This document shows positions 8,656 through 18,680 of a DNA stretch of 64,000 nucleotides, one piece after another. Under the pieces are notes generated by a model. The model searched no databases and was not told where the DNA came from. It worked only from the letters and a program-made list of their open reading frames with translations. Made by a program: the position numbers and the translations under genes. Every line of letters starts with the position of its first letter. The first letter of the stretch is position 1. The stretch comes from Segetibacter sp. 3557_3. Its GTDB lineage: Bacteria; Bacteroidota; Bacteroidia; Chitinophagales; Chitinophagaceae. The stretch lies in assembly GCF_004354985.1 (NCBI RefSeq), contig NZ_SMSK01000006.1:62001-126000 (forward strand). Reading direction: 5' to 3'.

Positions 8656-10032
8656 TTATTTATTTGAAACGTCTTTGAGGTTCACACTCCACTCTCCTAA
8701 CCTGTCACCATTAATATCCAGGAATTCAGCGAGCATTCTACGTTCCTGCCCTTTGCCGGAAAAGCTGACACGGGTATAGTTCTGCTTGTCCGTAATGCTC
8801 AATACACGCGCTGGATTGTTGCGTTCTGCCTCACTGTACTTTGAAGTACCGGATGTAAGTGGCGAAGACGTAATGTCGTATAAGGGGTAATTTCTGTCTC
8901 TTGTTAATTTGTTTATCTCGCTAAGATGGCGATCACCGGTAAGAAAAACCACGCCATTGATTTTTTCCGTTTGCAAAAAGTCGAGCATCTCGCGATACTC
9001 TGCCGAAAAATGCCGGAAGCAATCAAACGGTGATAAGGGATTCAGCACCTGGCTGCCAATCGCGATGATCCTGAAGTTGATGTTTGTGTTTCCATTACTC
9101 AAACGCATCGCATTCTTAAACCACTCCATTTGTTGCTGACCAAACATGCGCTTCCCGGTATTTGGCTGACCATTAATGCTATCAGGTGTGGCGTCGTGAC
9201 TGCGAAACCAGCGGTCGTCTAACAAGAAAAAGTCGACATCATTATAGGTGAACCTGCTATAAACACCTTCTCCATTTTCACCGAAAGAAGGATTACACCA
9301 GCTGTTCATAAATACTTTGCGGCTCTCTTGTTTGAGCACATAACTTTTATCCGCGTCGTTCGGGCCATAGTCATGATCATCCCATATGGCATAATGGGGC
9401 ATTGCTTTTAAGAAAGGCTGTAACACTGCCATACTGCGATCGCGTGATGCCCTATAGTTCAAACCCCATGCGCTGTAATAGTCGGCTTCACGTGTATACC
9501 AGTTATCACCCAACCACAACATAAATGCAGAACGTTCTCTGGCCATGGACAGGAAAATGGTACTATCCCCGCCATAGGGTTTACCGGGCCGGTCGTATTG
9601 GGGTTCATTAAAATAGGCACAACTGCCGGTTAAGAAACTAAAGTCAGGTGGAGCCTTTCGCCATTGCCACAAATCCTGGGTGGTAAAAATTCCTGCACCC
9701 AACACCTCCGGTGCCCGGGTAGCACCAACCTGGTATTCATACGTGGTTGCCGGCTCCAGGCCGGTGATATCAAACTTGTAAACATTGGGAAAACCTGCAT
9801 CAAGCTTCTGAACAGTAATCGTTTTGCCCGTTGCCCTGGTTTTACCTTTTTGCCAGTAACGAATAAGTGCTGCGGGTATACCTTCTTTTAGTTCTATCCA
9901 AACCTGCCCGCTTCGTAGTTCAACCTGTCCCATCATCGGACCAGCTACTACATCCCGCTTATTCTGTGCAGTAGCAGTAAACAAACAACAAAAGCAATAT
10001 ATCGGAAGAAGTGTTTTAAAGTTAAGACCCAT
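8656..10032 (-). CDS. PhoD-like alkaline phosphatase / metallophosphoesterase
   Basis: This secreted 458-residue protein has a signal peptide (residues 1-22, ending ATAQ), a fibronectin-like N-terminal domain (about 25-115) and a PhoD-type metallophosphoesterase domain. Metal-binding motifs are LTGSCAY, WLGDNWY, IWDDHDYGPND and LTGDRHLSE. PhoD enzymes hydrolyse phosphomonoesters or diesters outside the cytoplasm using Fe and Ca in the well-studied cases. The exact substrate is not clear. No phosphate-regulation genes are adjacent. Confidence 0.9.
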   Translation of the reverse strand: MGLNFKTLLPIYCFCCLFTATAQNKRDVVAGPMMGQVELRSGQVWIELKEGIPAALIRYWQKGKTRATGKTITVQKLDAGFPNVYKFDITGLEPATTYEYQVGATRAPEVLGAGIFTTQDLWQWRKAPPDFSFLTGSCAYFNEPQYDRPGKPYGGDSTIFLSMARERSAFMLWLGDNWYTREADYYSAWGLNYRASRDRSMAVLQPFLKAMPHYAIWDDHDYGPNDADKSYVLKQESRKVFMNSWCNPSFGENGEGVYSRFTYNDVDFFLLDDRWFRSHDATPDSINGQPNTGKRMFGQQQMEWFKNAMRLSNGNTNINFRIIAIGSQVLNPLSPFDCFRHFSAEYREMLDFLQTEKINGVVFLTGDRHLSEINKLTRDRNYPLYDITSSPLTSGTSKYSEAERNNPARVLSITDKQNYTRVSFSGKGQERRMLAEFLDINGDRLGEWSVNLKDVSNK

Positions 10033-10222
10033 GTAAGTTTTTTAGGATTGCAAGGTAGTATCCCGTTTAGAATTCCCACTGAAATGAAGTTATTATTCTG
10101 GCTTGGTCCATGGCGATGACAGGCCGGCTCAGCTGTTCACCCGGGGGCAGTCTGCAGATTGTTTGTTTCGGCGATTTTCACGGCTATTAGCCCTGCTCAT
10201 AACGGTACAATTAGCAATACCG

Positions 10223-10263
10223 ATAAACATAAAAGCCACCATACCGGTGGCCTTTATGTTTAT
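10223..10263 (-). terminator. Terminator of the ribonucleotide reductase gene
   Basis: A long hairpin with an 18-base arm on each side (one mismatch) and a 5-base loop lies 13 bp after the nrdJ stop codon. The minus-strand arm ends in an A/T-rich run. Confidence 0.7.
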
Positions 10264-10275
10264 ATCAAAGACTTG

Positions 10276-13200
10276 TTAGCTACATCCCATGCTGTTACCA
10301 CAATTCAGGCATTTGTAACAGGTACCGCTTCTAAGGGTAATATGACCACATACATTACAGGCAGGCGCATCGCTCTGCATGTTTTTAGCAGCTGCATTTA
10401 CCGCGTCCATACCCACATCAGCTTTGGCAACACTTGCACGGTGCAACTTTTGCGGGTGGGTTACCGGGGCAACATTTGGCGATGAAACCCTCACCTTGCT
10501 TAGCTCAGGTTTTATGTCGTCAACTTCCTCATCTTCGCCAAGGTTGCCGATCTCGGGTTTATTGAGTACGTGCACCAGGTCGGTACGGTGCAGGTATTCG
10601 TAAGCAAGACACCTGAACGTAAAGTCAACCAGTGATGTCGTGGTTTTAATGTTTGGATGATCAACCATTCCGGCCGGCTCAAACTTGGTGAACACAAATT
10701 TCTCAACGTACTCTTCTAACGGAACACCATACTGCAGACCGATAGAAACGGCAATGGCAAAACAGTTCATCAGGCTGCGAAGGGTGGAACCTTCTTTCGA
10801 CAAGTCGATGAAGATCTCGCCCAGCGTACCATCGCTGTATTCACCGGTATGTAGGAACAATACCTGGCCGTTTACTTTTGCTTTTTGGGTAAATCCACGG
10901 CGCTTTCCAGGCAGGGTCTTCTTTTCAACAATACGCGATAACTGGCGCATAAACTGGGTATCCGGACTATCCTGCATCCGCTTTGCAACTTCGTCGAGCA
11001 ATTCAGCTACGGTAAGCTTGCTCATGTCCACAATGTTCGCCTCAGCTTGTGCAGCTTCAGCAGTTTGGGTTGATGCGGTTGTTGCAGTTGTTGCGGTGTC
11101 TTCCGTTTTCTTTTTCTTATCGCTTTTATTGCTCAGTGGCTGGCTTAGTTTCGATCCATCGCGATACAAAGCATTTGCTTTAAGTCCCAGCTGCCAGCTC
11201 AACAAGTAGCAATCAGCAATCTCTTCTACCTTGGCCTCGTTCGGAAGGTTGATTGTTTTAGAAATCGCACCACTGATGAACGGCTGTGTAGCTCCCATCA
11301 TGCGGATGTGACCATGCGCATGAATGAAGCGCTCGCCCTTTTTGCCGCACTTGTTTGCACAGTCAAATACGGAAAGGTGTTCTTTTTTAAGGTAAGGTGC
11401 ACCCTCAACGGTCATGGTACCACAGATATAATCATTTGCAGCATCAATTTCCTCTTCGGTGAAACCAAGCGCCTCAAGCAGGTTGAAGCTCCAGTCGTTG
11501 TATTGCTCTGCTGAAAATCCAAGTCTTTCAAAACATGCCTCTCCCAAACTAAACCTGTTGAAAACGAAACCAATTTCAAAAGCAGATTTTACGGCTTCGC
11601 TTAGTTTTTTGATCTCTTCAGCTATAAAACCCTTTTCACTTAATGTTTGAGGGTTGATAAATGGCGCACCATCAAATGTGCCGCTTCCAACCGCGTATTT
11701 TATAATAGCATCCACTTCTTTTTCGGCATAACCAAGGTTGTGCAAAGCTTGTGGAACCGATTGGTTAATGATTTTGAAGTATCCGCCCCCGCTCAACTTT
11801 TTAAATTTAACCAGGGCAAAGTCAGGTTCAACACCGGTGGTATCGCAATCCATCACCAGCCCGATGGTTCCTGTTGGGGCAATAACGGTAGTTTGCGCAT
11901 TACGGTATCCATACTTTTCGCCGAGTTCAACAGCATCATCCCATGCTTTACAAGCCGCCGTAAGCAGGTAATCGGGGCAATATTTCGCTTTGATACCCTG
12001 TGGCTTTACGCTCAGCTTTTCGTAAGTATCTGCGTCGTATGCGGCCAGACGGTGGTTACGCATAACCCGCATCATGTCTTCCCTATTTTCTTCGTAGCGA
12101 TTAAAAGCGCCAAGGATTGCCGCCATTTCCGCGCTGGTTCTGTAGCTGACACCCGTCATAATCGCACTGATTGCACCTGCAATTCCACGAGCCTCTTCGC
12201 TGTCGTAAGCAATACCGCTTACCATAAGCATGCTTCCCAGGTTGGCAAAACCCAAACCGAGTGTGCGGTAGTCGTATGACAATTGGGCTACTTCTTTCGA
12301 TGGAAACTGGGCCATAAGCACAGATATTTCCAATACCACTGTCCATAAACGGCAGGTGTATTCAAAACCTTCCACGTCAAAAATGTTGGTGTCACCGTCG
12401 AAAAACTGCCTCAGGTTTACCGATGCAAGGTTGCAGGCCGTATTATCGAGGAACATGTATTCGCTGCACGGATTAGAAGCACGGATCTCACCACCTTTAG
12501 GACAAGTATGCCATTCGTTAATGGTCGTATTGTATTGAGCTCCCGGGTCAGCACAACGCCATGCTGCATAAGCAATCTTGTTCCACAGTTCTCTTGAAGC
12601 AATTTTTCTCATGGTACGGCCATCCGTACGTGCCTTAAGTTCCCAATCCTCTCCTTTTTCAAGTTTCTCGAAAAATTCGTTTGGGATACGAACAGAGTTG
12701 TTGGAGTTCTGGCCGCTCACGGTCTTGTATGCTTCTCCTTCGTAGTCTGATGCATAGCCGGCATTGATCAGCGCACCTACTTTCTTTTCTTCCTCAACTT
12801 TCCAATCAATAAAATCAACAATTTCAGGGTGATCCAGGTCGAGACACACCATTTTTGCTGCGCGGCGTGTTGTTCCACCTGATTTTATTGCACCAGCTGC
12901 GCGGTCGCCAATCTTTAAAAAGCTCATTAAGCCGCTCGAAGTACCACCGCCACTAAGTTTTTCACCCTCGCCGCGAATGTTGGAAAAGTTGGTACCTACT
13001 CCGGAACCATACTTAAAAATCCTGGCTTCACGCACCCAAAGGTCCATGATCCCGCCATCGTTTACAAGATCGTCCTCAACGCTCAGGATAAAGCAGGCGT
13101 GCGGTTGCGGACGCTCGTATGCCGAAGTAGATTTTTTAAGTTGTCCGTCTGTCTGGTCTACAAAATAGTGCCCCTGCGGCTTGCCTGAAATACCATAGCT

Positions 13201-13632
13201 CTCATATAAACCGGTATTAAACCACTGCGGGCTATTTGGCACACAAGCCTGGTTTAAAATGCTGAATACAAGCTCTTCATAAAATACCTGTCCGTCTTTT
13301 GCACTCGCGAAGTAGCCATATTTTTCACCCCAAACCTTCCAGCAATTGGCCATACGGTGTGCTACCTGCTTGGTAGAAGTTTCCCGGCCTGTAGAACCAT
13401 CCGGTTGAGGTACACCAGCTTTACGAAAGTACTTCTGCGCAATAATGTCGGTTGCAATCTGGCTCCACTGTTTCGGTACCTCCACGTTGTTCATTTCAAA
13501 TACAACCTCACCATTAGGGTTCCTGATGATACTTGTACGATAATCGTATTCAAACATGTCGAACGGCGATACACCTTCTTTGGTAAAACGCCGGCTGAAC
13601 TTAAGACCGGTTGTGGATTTCGATTTGGTCAT
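10276..13632 (-). CDS. nrdJ: Vitamin B12-dependent (class II) ribonucleotide reductase
   Basis: This 1118-residue enzyme makes deoxyribonucleotides with adenosylcobalamin as radical source and needs no oxygen. Recognisable parts are the N-terminal QACVPNSPQWFNTGL, the loop FKYGSGVGTNFSNIRG, NPCSEYMFLDNTACNLASVNL in the barrel, and a C-terminal cysteine cluster (CNVCGHITLRSGTCYKCLNC). A low-complexity Lys/Thr/Ala linker (about residues 835-870) joins the catalytic part to a C-terminal domain with the TerCloNrd-like pattern. The start is ATG at 13632, since the frame's earlier codon is TTG. No cobalamin riboswitch is evident upstream. Confidence 0.95.
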   Translation of the reverse strand: MTKSKSTTGLKFSRRFTKEGVSPFDMFEYDYRTSIIRNPNGEVVFEMNNVEVPKQWSQIATDIIAQKYFRKAGVPQPDGSTGRETSTKQVAHRMANCWKVWGEKYGYFASAKDGQVFYEELVFSILNQACVPNSPQWFNTGLYESYGISGKPQGHYFVDQTDGQLKKSTSAYERPQPHACFILSVEDDLVNDGGIMDLWVREARIFKYGSGVGTNFSNIRGEGEKLSGGGTSSGLMSFLKIGDRAAGAIKSGGTTRRAAKMVCLDLDHPEIVDFIDWKVEEEKKVGALINAGYASDYEGEAYKTVSGQNSNNSVRIPNEFFEKLEKGEDWELKARTDGRTMRKIASRELWNKIAYAAWRCADPGAQYNTTINEWHTCPKGGEIRASNPCSEYMFLDNTACNLASVNLRQFFDGDTNIFDVEGFEYTCRLWTVVLEISVLMAQFPSKEVAQLSYDYRTLGLGFANLGSMLMVSGIAYDSEEARGIAGAISAIMTGVSYRTSAEMAAILGAFNRYEENREDMMRVMRNHRLAAYDADTYEKLSVKPQGIKAKYCPDYLLTAACKAWDDAVELGEKYGYRNAQTTVIAPTGTIGLVMDCDTTGVEPDFALVKFKKLSGGGYFKIINQSVPQALHNLGYAEKEVDAIIKYAVGSGTFDGAPFINPQTLSEKGFIAEEIKKLSEAVKSAFEIGFVFNRFSLGEACFERLGFSAEQYNDWSFNLLEALGFTEEEIDAANDYICGTMTVEGAPYLKKEHLSVFDCANKCGKKGERFIHAHGHIRMMGATQPFISGAISKTINLPNEAKVEEIADCYLLSWQLGLKANALYRDGSKLSQPLSNKSDKKKKTEDTATTATTASTQTAEAAQAEANIVDMSKLTVAELLDEVAKRMQDSPDTQFMRQLSRIVEKKTLPGKRRGFTQKAKVNGQVLFLHTGEYSDGTLGEIFIDLSKEGSTLRSLMNCFAIAVSIGLQYGVPLEEYVEKFVFTKFEPAGMVDHPNIKTTTSLVDFTFRCLAYEYLHRTDLVHVLNKPEIGNLGEDEEVDDIKPELSKVRVSSPNVAPVTHPQKLHRASVAKADVGMDAVNAAAKNMQSDAPACNVCGHITLRSGTCYKCLNCGNSMGCS

Positions 13633-14092
13633 TGGCAAAAGATTTATAGTTATTTAAAACGGGTTCGTTGGTTTAAAAAATTAAGAAGCAGACGACGAAA
13701 ATATCTCTCCTTTTCTGAAATGCTTAAAGGGAAATATCAACAGCGTGTGGAAAATTGAGTTCGCTTTTTACGTAAGCGCCAGCCCTGCTGTGTTTCACGG
13801 ATTATGCACCGCCGGTGGATAATTAAATGTGCTAATCAGGGCACTGTTGTTGCTTAATTGTGAATTAAAAACCAGTACAATATCATATAACAAAAATTAC
13901 AATGATAAATTCGTTGCAGCACTCACCATAACCCCCGATTTTGCTTCTTCCGGGTGCGATAATTGCATCTGGTATGAGTGTTTAACGCGCAATTTCCATT
14001 ACCCGGTTGCATTACGCGCGGTTCTGTTAAAATAAACGGCTTAAACAGAAAAGTTTTTTGCATTTTTGCAATTACCAGATGATATCAATTGC
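13633..14092. other. Divergent intergenic region, nrdJ to GGGPS gene
   Basis: This 460-bp gap must hold the promoters of two divergent genes. I see an inverted repeat TTAATT-GTG-AATTAA at 13854-13868 that could be an operator. There is no RNA gene or cobalamin-riboswitch B12 box that I can recognise. Confidence 0.4.
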
Positions 14093-14848
14093 ATGAAGAA
14101 TAAGCTATACCAGCATTTTTTAAGGAATAAACAACAGGGGCACAAATCGTTCGCGGTCTTAGTTGATCCTGATAAAGTTGACAATCCGAAAATTGAACAG
14201 TTGGTATCACTTGCAATCGATGCAAAAGTTGACTATCTATTTGTAGGTGGTAGTTTGCTGATCTCTAATCACCAGGATGAGTGTATTCAAAAGATCAAAT
14301 CCCTTTGCAATATTCCCGTTATCCTTTTTCCCGGAAGCCCTTCACAGGTGAGTAAGTATGCCGACGCCCTCCTTTATCTTTCTCTTATCTCGGGTCGTAA
14401 CCCTGAATTGCTAATTGGTCAACACGTTGTCAGTGCCCCTTTTGTTCGTAAAAGCGGGCTCGAAATTATGCCAACAGGGTATATGGTCATCGATGGTGGC
14501 GCACCTACTACAGTCTCCTACATTTCAAACGCCACTCCCATTCCTTCCGACAAAAATGAAATCGCCCTTTGCACGGCCATGGCAGGTGAAATGCTGGGCA
14601 TGAAACTCATTTATATGGACTCGGGAAGCGGTGCAAAACGTCCCATCCCTGAAAGCATGATCGAGATGGTCGCAAGCCATATCGAAGCTCCGCTAATTAT
14701 CGGCGGGGGTATTAGCGATCCTGAAAAAGCTTACCGCAACTGTAAAGCCGGCGCCGACGTGATCGTAGTAGGTAATGCCATTGAAAAAGACGAAAGCCTG
14801 ATCAAAGAAATGAGCGATGCCGTTCATTCCATGATGATCAGCGTATAA
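14093..14848 (+). CDS. Geranylgeranylglyceryl / polyprenylglyceryl phosphate synthase (GGGPS/PcrB family)
   Basis: The 251-residue TIM-barrel prenyltransferase joins an isoprenoid diphosphate to sn-glycerol-1-phosphate, the first ether bond of archaeal-type lipids. Motifs are AVLVDPDK near the N-terminus, DYLFVGGSLL, ILFPGSPSQVSKYADALLYL, YMDSGSGAKRP and PLIIGGGISDPEKA, which bind the phosphate. The ATG at 14093 was chosen over the frame start at 14066 because it opens the family N-terminus. Homologues are known in Bacteroidota, where the final lipid is not well defined. The isoprenoid gene dxs lies about 4 kb away. Confidence 0.92.
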   Translation: MKNKLYQHFLRNKQQGHKSFAVLVDPDKVDNPKIEQLVSLAIDAKVDYLFVGGSLLISNHQDECIQKIKSLCNIPVILFPGSPSQVSKYADALLYLSLISGRNPELLIGQHVVSAPFVRKSGLEIMPTGYMVIDGGAPTTVSYISNATPIPSDKNEIALCTAMAGEMLGMKLIYMDSGSGAKRPIPESMIEMVASHIEAPLIIGGGISDPEKAYRNCKAGADVIVVGNAIEKDESLIKEMSDAVHSMMISV

Positions 14849-15260
14849 TTAGCGGATTACGGATGAGCGAATTTCGGATTGCGCCGATCCTTCAAAACAC
14901 TGCTCTCAAATACATTTTTTTTGGACCGGGCGGGATCGCTTCAGAAAACATCGTTGCGTCGCACTCTTGTACGGCATTTTCCCTATTTAGCAATTACCGT
15001 AAGTTCCCTCCAAAGTTTGGTGTACTAAATCACTTAAGTCTGGCTGAGCCCCATCCTTACCAAAAGTATATCGAGTATTTTACCGACTGCGCCGCTTACT
15101 AAATGAAACCAATAACTGGGCTGGTAAAGGGCTGGCACACCCCAGTAATTAACCGAATGGATCTTGTTTCCAGAAAACAGCCCGGATTAAACCTGAGCGA
15201 TACAAGCTCAACCGCTGATTAAACCAAATCGGGAATATGGTAGATGATGCTGCCTGGCGA
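14849..15260. other. Intergenic region without recognised features
   Basis: The 412-bp gap between convergent genes contains a 79-codon frame (14863-15102) with no recognisable domain, signal peptide or compositional support. I do not call it a gene. No clear terminator hairpin stands out. Confidence 0.4.
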
Positions 15261-16547
15261 CTATCGCTCCAGATCTGATGTTTTTACCCTTGAGGGACTG
15301 TCCTTTCCCGCAATGATGGAGGTAGCGCTAACCGCGATAGACTTGATAATCTCAGTCATATTGCCGAGGTCTAATGTGCCGATTTCGTCACTTGGTTTAT
15401 GGTAATTGGGTTCAGCATCCATTTTAGAAGTGGAGATTGTATGTGCAGGTACCCCCAGGCGGGCGAGTGTGGCATTATCCGAACGATAAAACAATTGCTC
15501 TTCCGTATAAGGATCGGGGTAAAACCTAAAGTCCGATCCGCTAAGGTTTTTCTGCAGGATCTGTCCCATATCCGTTTTCTCGTACCCGGTAATATAGGCA
15601 GAATTCTTCCCCCATTTACTTTCGGTACCAATCATCTCGATATTGAACATCGCCGCAACCTTTGCTGCATCCAGGGTACGGGAAAAATGCTGCGAGCCAT
15701 AGCCCCCGGACTCTTCTGCTGTAAAAGCCACAAATATGATTGTGCGTTGGTTATTGTTAAGTGCCTTAAAGTATTTCGCTAGCATTATAACACCCGTTAT
15801 GCCAGCGGCATCGTCGTTTGCACCGTTGTAGATGGAGTCGCCGTTCTCTGGTTTGCCAATGCCCAGGTGATCATAATGCCCGGAGAAGACAACAAATTCA
15901 CCGGCTCTGGTTTTACCTGGTAAAACCCCGACTACGTTTGTCAACGGCATTTCGGTGACAGTGTGTTTAGACTCAATGGAAAAAGTTTCCGGTTTTCCTG
16001 CCGAAAGCAGGAAAACCTGGCTCTTGTCGGATTTGAACAATTGGCGTTTCAGAAATGTCAACCTGCTAAATAGCCTCCTGAAACTGGTATCAACAATAAT
16101 AATGGTGTTTTTTCCAGCTTGCACGAGGGCTGAAGCCTGCACGAAAAGGTTGTCACCCGCTTTAATGTAGGCGACTTCGTATCCCGACTTATCGTTTATT
16201 TTTAATTCTGGCTGGCTGGTTACAACAACAACCTGGCTTAGGTCTACAGCCTTGCCATTTACGATAGCAGCGCCACCGTTCGGCACTGGACGTACCATGG
16301 TGAAATGCTGAAAATAATCTTTCTGGCCCGTATACGAGTTTAAGCCCGCTGCCTTAAACTCGTTGCTGATAAAAGCTGCTGCTTTGTCAATCCCCGGTGT
16401 TCCGGTTCTCCGACCCTGCATATCGTCGGAAGAAAGCGTCTTTTCAATGCGTTCAACTTCTTTAAGGTTAATCACCTGATTAATCTGCTGAGAGAAACCG
16501 GTGACTGCGACTAGCAAAAAAGCCGGAAATATCAAACGTTTGATCAT
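15261..16547 (-). CDS. Secreted M28-family zinc aminopeptidase
   Basis: The 428-residue protein has a signal peptide (residues 1-20, ending TGFSQ) and an M28 peptidase domain. The zinc ligands typical of the family are visible in order: SGHYDH, NGANDDAAG, the catalytic pair in FTAEESGGYGS, NIEMIG and NYHKPSDE near the C-terminus. A protease-associated-like insert lies between the N-terminal part and SGHYDH. It is expected to remove N-terminal amino acids outside the cytoplasm; specificity is not clear. Confidence 0.92.
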   Translation of the reverse strand: MIKRLIFPAFLLVAVTGFSQQINQVINLKEVERIEKTLSSDDMQGRRTGTPGIDKAAAFISNEFKAAGLNSYTGQKDYFQHFTMVRPVPNGGAAIVNGKAVDLSQVVVVTSQPELKINDKSGYEVAYIKAGDNLFVQASALVQAGKNTIIIVDTSFRRLFSRLTFLKRQLFKSDKSQVFLLSAGKPETFSIESKHTVTEMPLTNVVGVLPGKTRAGEFVVFSGHYDHLGIGKPENGDSIYNGANDDAAGITGVIMLAKYFKALNNNQRTIIFVAFTAEESGGYGSQHFSRTLDAAKVAAMFNIEMIGTESKWGKNSAYITGYEKTDMGQILQKNLSGSDFRFYPDPYTEEQLFYRSDNATLARLGVPAHTISTSKMDAEPNYHKPSDEIGTLDLGNMTEIIKSIAVSATSIIAGKDSPSRVKTSDLER

Positions 16548-16607
16548 GTTGGTTAACTATGGTGCTAAATCCGGTAAAGTTAACCGAATGCATTTAGCAT
16601 TAAGCCT

Positions 16608-17345
16608 TTATAAACTCATCATTTCCTTAAACTTAACCGTTTGCCTGCGGCTTACTTCAATTTTTTCTCCTCCTTTTAGTTCCAGCAGTAACCCCCCATT
16701 GAAATAGGGCTCAATTTTATCGATCCACCGCATGTTAATAATGTGCTTTCGATTGGCACGGAAAAACACCTTGTCGTCGAGTCTTTCTTCAAGGGCATTC
16801 AACGATTTAAGGATCAGGGGTTTATTGCCTGCAAAAAACACTTTGGCATAGTTTCCTACACTTTCAAACAGGCGAATTTCATTAAGTTTTACAAACCAGC
16901 AGCGCTCACCATCTTTTACAAATACCTGGTCATTTTCACCAAGCAGGGTATTTCTGTTGATGATAACCCCGGATGAGGAAGGCTCTTTGCTTTCTTCGTA
17001 GTGTAGTTTTTGAATGGCGTCGTACAAACGGCGGGGTTCAACTGGTTTTAACAGGTAGTCGAAGGCATTTACTTCAAAAGCTTTCAAAGCATATTCGTCG
17101 TAAGCGGTTGTAAAAATTACCCTTGGGCTCCTTTCAAGTTCCTCCAGCAGATCAAAACCTGTTTTTCCCGGCATCTGAATATCAAGGAAGATCAGGTCCG
17201 GTGAATGTTGTTCAATTTTCTCCAGGCCTTCGTTTACGTTCGCGGCCTCATCTATAATCTCAATTTCACTGAACTCCTGTAATAACTTTTTTAACTCGTT
17301 CCTGGCTAGACGTTCGTCATCAATGATGATCGTTCTGATCGACAT
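16608..17345 (-). CDS. LytTR-family response regulator
   Basis: The 245-residue regulator has an N-terminal receiver domain (about 1-120) with the phosphoacceptor aspartate in LIFLDIQMPG and a C-terminal LytTR DNA-binding domain (about 140-245). It follows the sensor kinase gene after 15 bp and the two form a LytS/LytR-type pair. Target genes are unknown; proteins of this type commonly control envelope or stress genes. Confidence 0.93.
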   Translation of the reverse strand: MSIRTIIIDDERLARNELKKLLQEFSEIEIIDEAANVNEGLEKIEQHSPDLIFLDIQMPGKTGFDLLEELERSPRVIFTTAYDEYALKAFEVNAFDYLLKPVEPRRLYDAIQKLHYEESKEPSSSGVIINRNTLLGENDQVFVKDGERCWFVKLNEIRLFESVGNYAKVFFAGNKPLILKSLNALEERLDDKVFFRANRKHIINMRWIDKIEPYFNGGLLLELKGGEKIEVSRRQTVKFKEMMSL

Positions 17346-17360
17346 GGGTTATTGGGTTTA

Positions 17361-18407
17361 TTAGTTCAGGGTGGCAGGCATTGTAATTTTGGCTTCCACC
17401 ATATCATTGGAATCTTTGATCTGAAAGTGGGCTTTTTCGCCGTACATCAGCATCAACCTGTTTTGGGTGCTGTACAAGCCAAAACCGTCGCTATTGTACC
17501 CTCCGTTGAGATGCCCGGTGTTTTGAACGATTAGTTCGTGTTGGTCGCCTTTAAAGTCGGAAATGATTTTAATTACCCCGCCTTCTACCCTTTTGCTTAT
17601 TCCATGTTTAATGGCATTTTCCACAAGCGTTTGCAACATCATAGGTGGCACCGGCTGATCAAGGGTATCTTCATCTACGTCGTACTCCACCCTGAGCCGG
17701 TCCTCGAAGCGAATGTGCTCAAGTGCCAGGTAATCTTTTACGATCCCCAGCTCCTTTTCGAGTGGAGCGGTTTCAAGCTTTTCCGCTTTCATGCTGCTCC
17801 TTAAAATATTACTCAACTCGGTAATAGCCTGGCGTGCTCTTTCCGGGTTTTCGTCCACCAGCGCCCTAATGCTGTTTAAGGCATTAAAAATGAAATGAGG
17901 ATTGATGTGCGATTTTATAGTTTTAAGTTCCAGCTCTTTTACAAGTGTTTGTAAGCGGATCTTATCAAGCTGCTCCTGGCGGCTTTTTTCAATGTAGTGG
18001 TAAGTAAAATAAATGAGATTCCAGATGATCAGGAAGAAGAAAGCACCATATGATGCCCGTAAAGTCTGGTTAAACAGGGTGAACCGCTTGAATTGTTCGG
18101 GGGTTAGGTTGAACAAGTTCTCGAAGAAGATGCTGGCGAATCCAAAAGCAAATGAGAAAGCCAGTGTGGTAAGAAACATCGAGATGATCTGGATGTCGAG
18201 CGACTTCTTAAGAAATCCGAGCCGTCGAATACAAAACCGCATTAAATGGGTTGTGGCCAGCCCTACAATGGCATCGAGCATAAGCACCTCAAAGAAATTC
18301 GGCTGCTCCTGGGTACGCAGAGTAAGGTAGAAGAAGGTCCAAACAATAATATAGGTACTCCAGCCCCCAATTTGGCAAAGCCAATACTTAGAGATCTTTT
18401 GCTTCAT
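17361..18407 (-). CDS. LytS-type sensor histidine kinase
   Basis: The 348-residue membrane kinase has four hydrophobic segments in residues 1-150 and a cytoplasmic kinase part. The phosphorylated histidine lies in KSHINPHFIFNALNSIRAL, the signature of the His_kinase (PF06580) group, followed by an ATPase domain with LVENAIKHG and GFGLYSTQNRL. I chose the ATG at 18407, since the frame start at 18416 is TTG. It is upstream of the LytTR regulator in the same operon. No extracellular sensing domain is visible. Confidence 0.93.
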   Translation of the reverse strand: MKQKISKYWLCQIGGWSTYIIVWTFFYLTLRTQEQPNFFEVLMLDAIVGLATTHLMRFCIRRLGFLKKSLDIQIISMFLTTLAFSFAFGFASIFFENLFNLTPEQFKRFTLFNQTLRASYGAFFFLIIWNLIYFTYHYIEKSRQEQLDKIRLQTLVKELELKTIKSHINPHFIFNALNSIRALVDENPERARQAITELSNILRSSMKAEKLETAPLEKELGIVKDYLALEHIRFEDRLRVEYDVDEDTLDQPVPPMMLQTLVENAIKHGISKRVEGGVIKIISDFKGDQHELIVQNTGHLNGGYNSDGFGLYSTQNRLMLMYGEKAHFQIKDSNDMVEAKITMPATLN

Positions 18408-18680
18408 ATTTCTCAAAAATAACGAACTGTGGTGCTTTCACCTGAATACTTTTGATTAAAGGTGAAATGTGGGTTCCATTGGTGCAGAAGCCAAATGTCG
18501 CACCAGTTCTTTGTATGATATTCTTTCGTACAAGTTATTGATTTCCGTTCAAAAGATTTGCAGGATTAACAATGCTCCTTTCAAATATCGCATTTAAACT
18601 TTCGTTATAAAACTTTGTTGTTATAAACCAGGTACCCGATCAAAAAGGTTTAAAGCCTTATTTTTACAAAAATTTAGTGA

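Noticed and set aside
13633-14092. Cobalamin riboswitch upstream of the B12-dependent ribonucleotide reductase
   Set aside because: No B12 box or supporting paired elements could be recognised on the minus strand.
14863-15102. 79-codon frame downstream of the GGGPS gene
   Set aside because: No domain, signal peptide, promoter or coding-like composition supports it.
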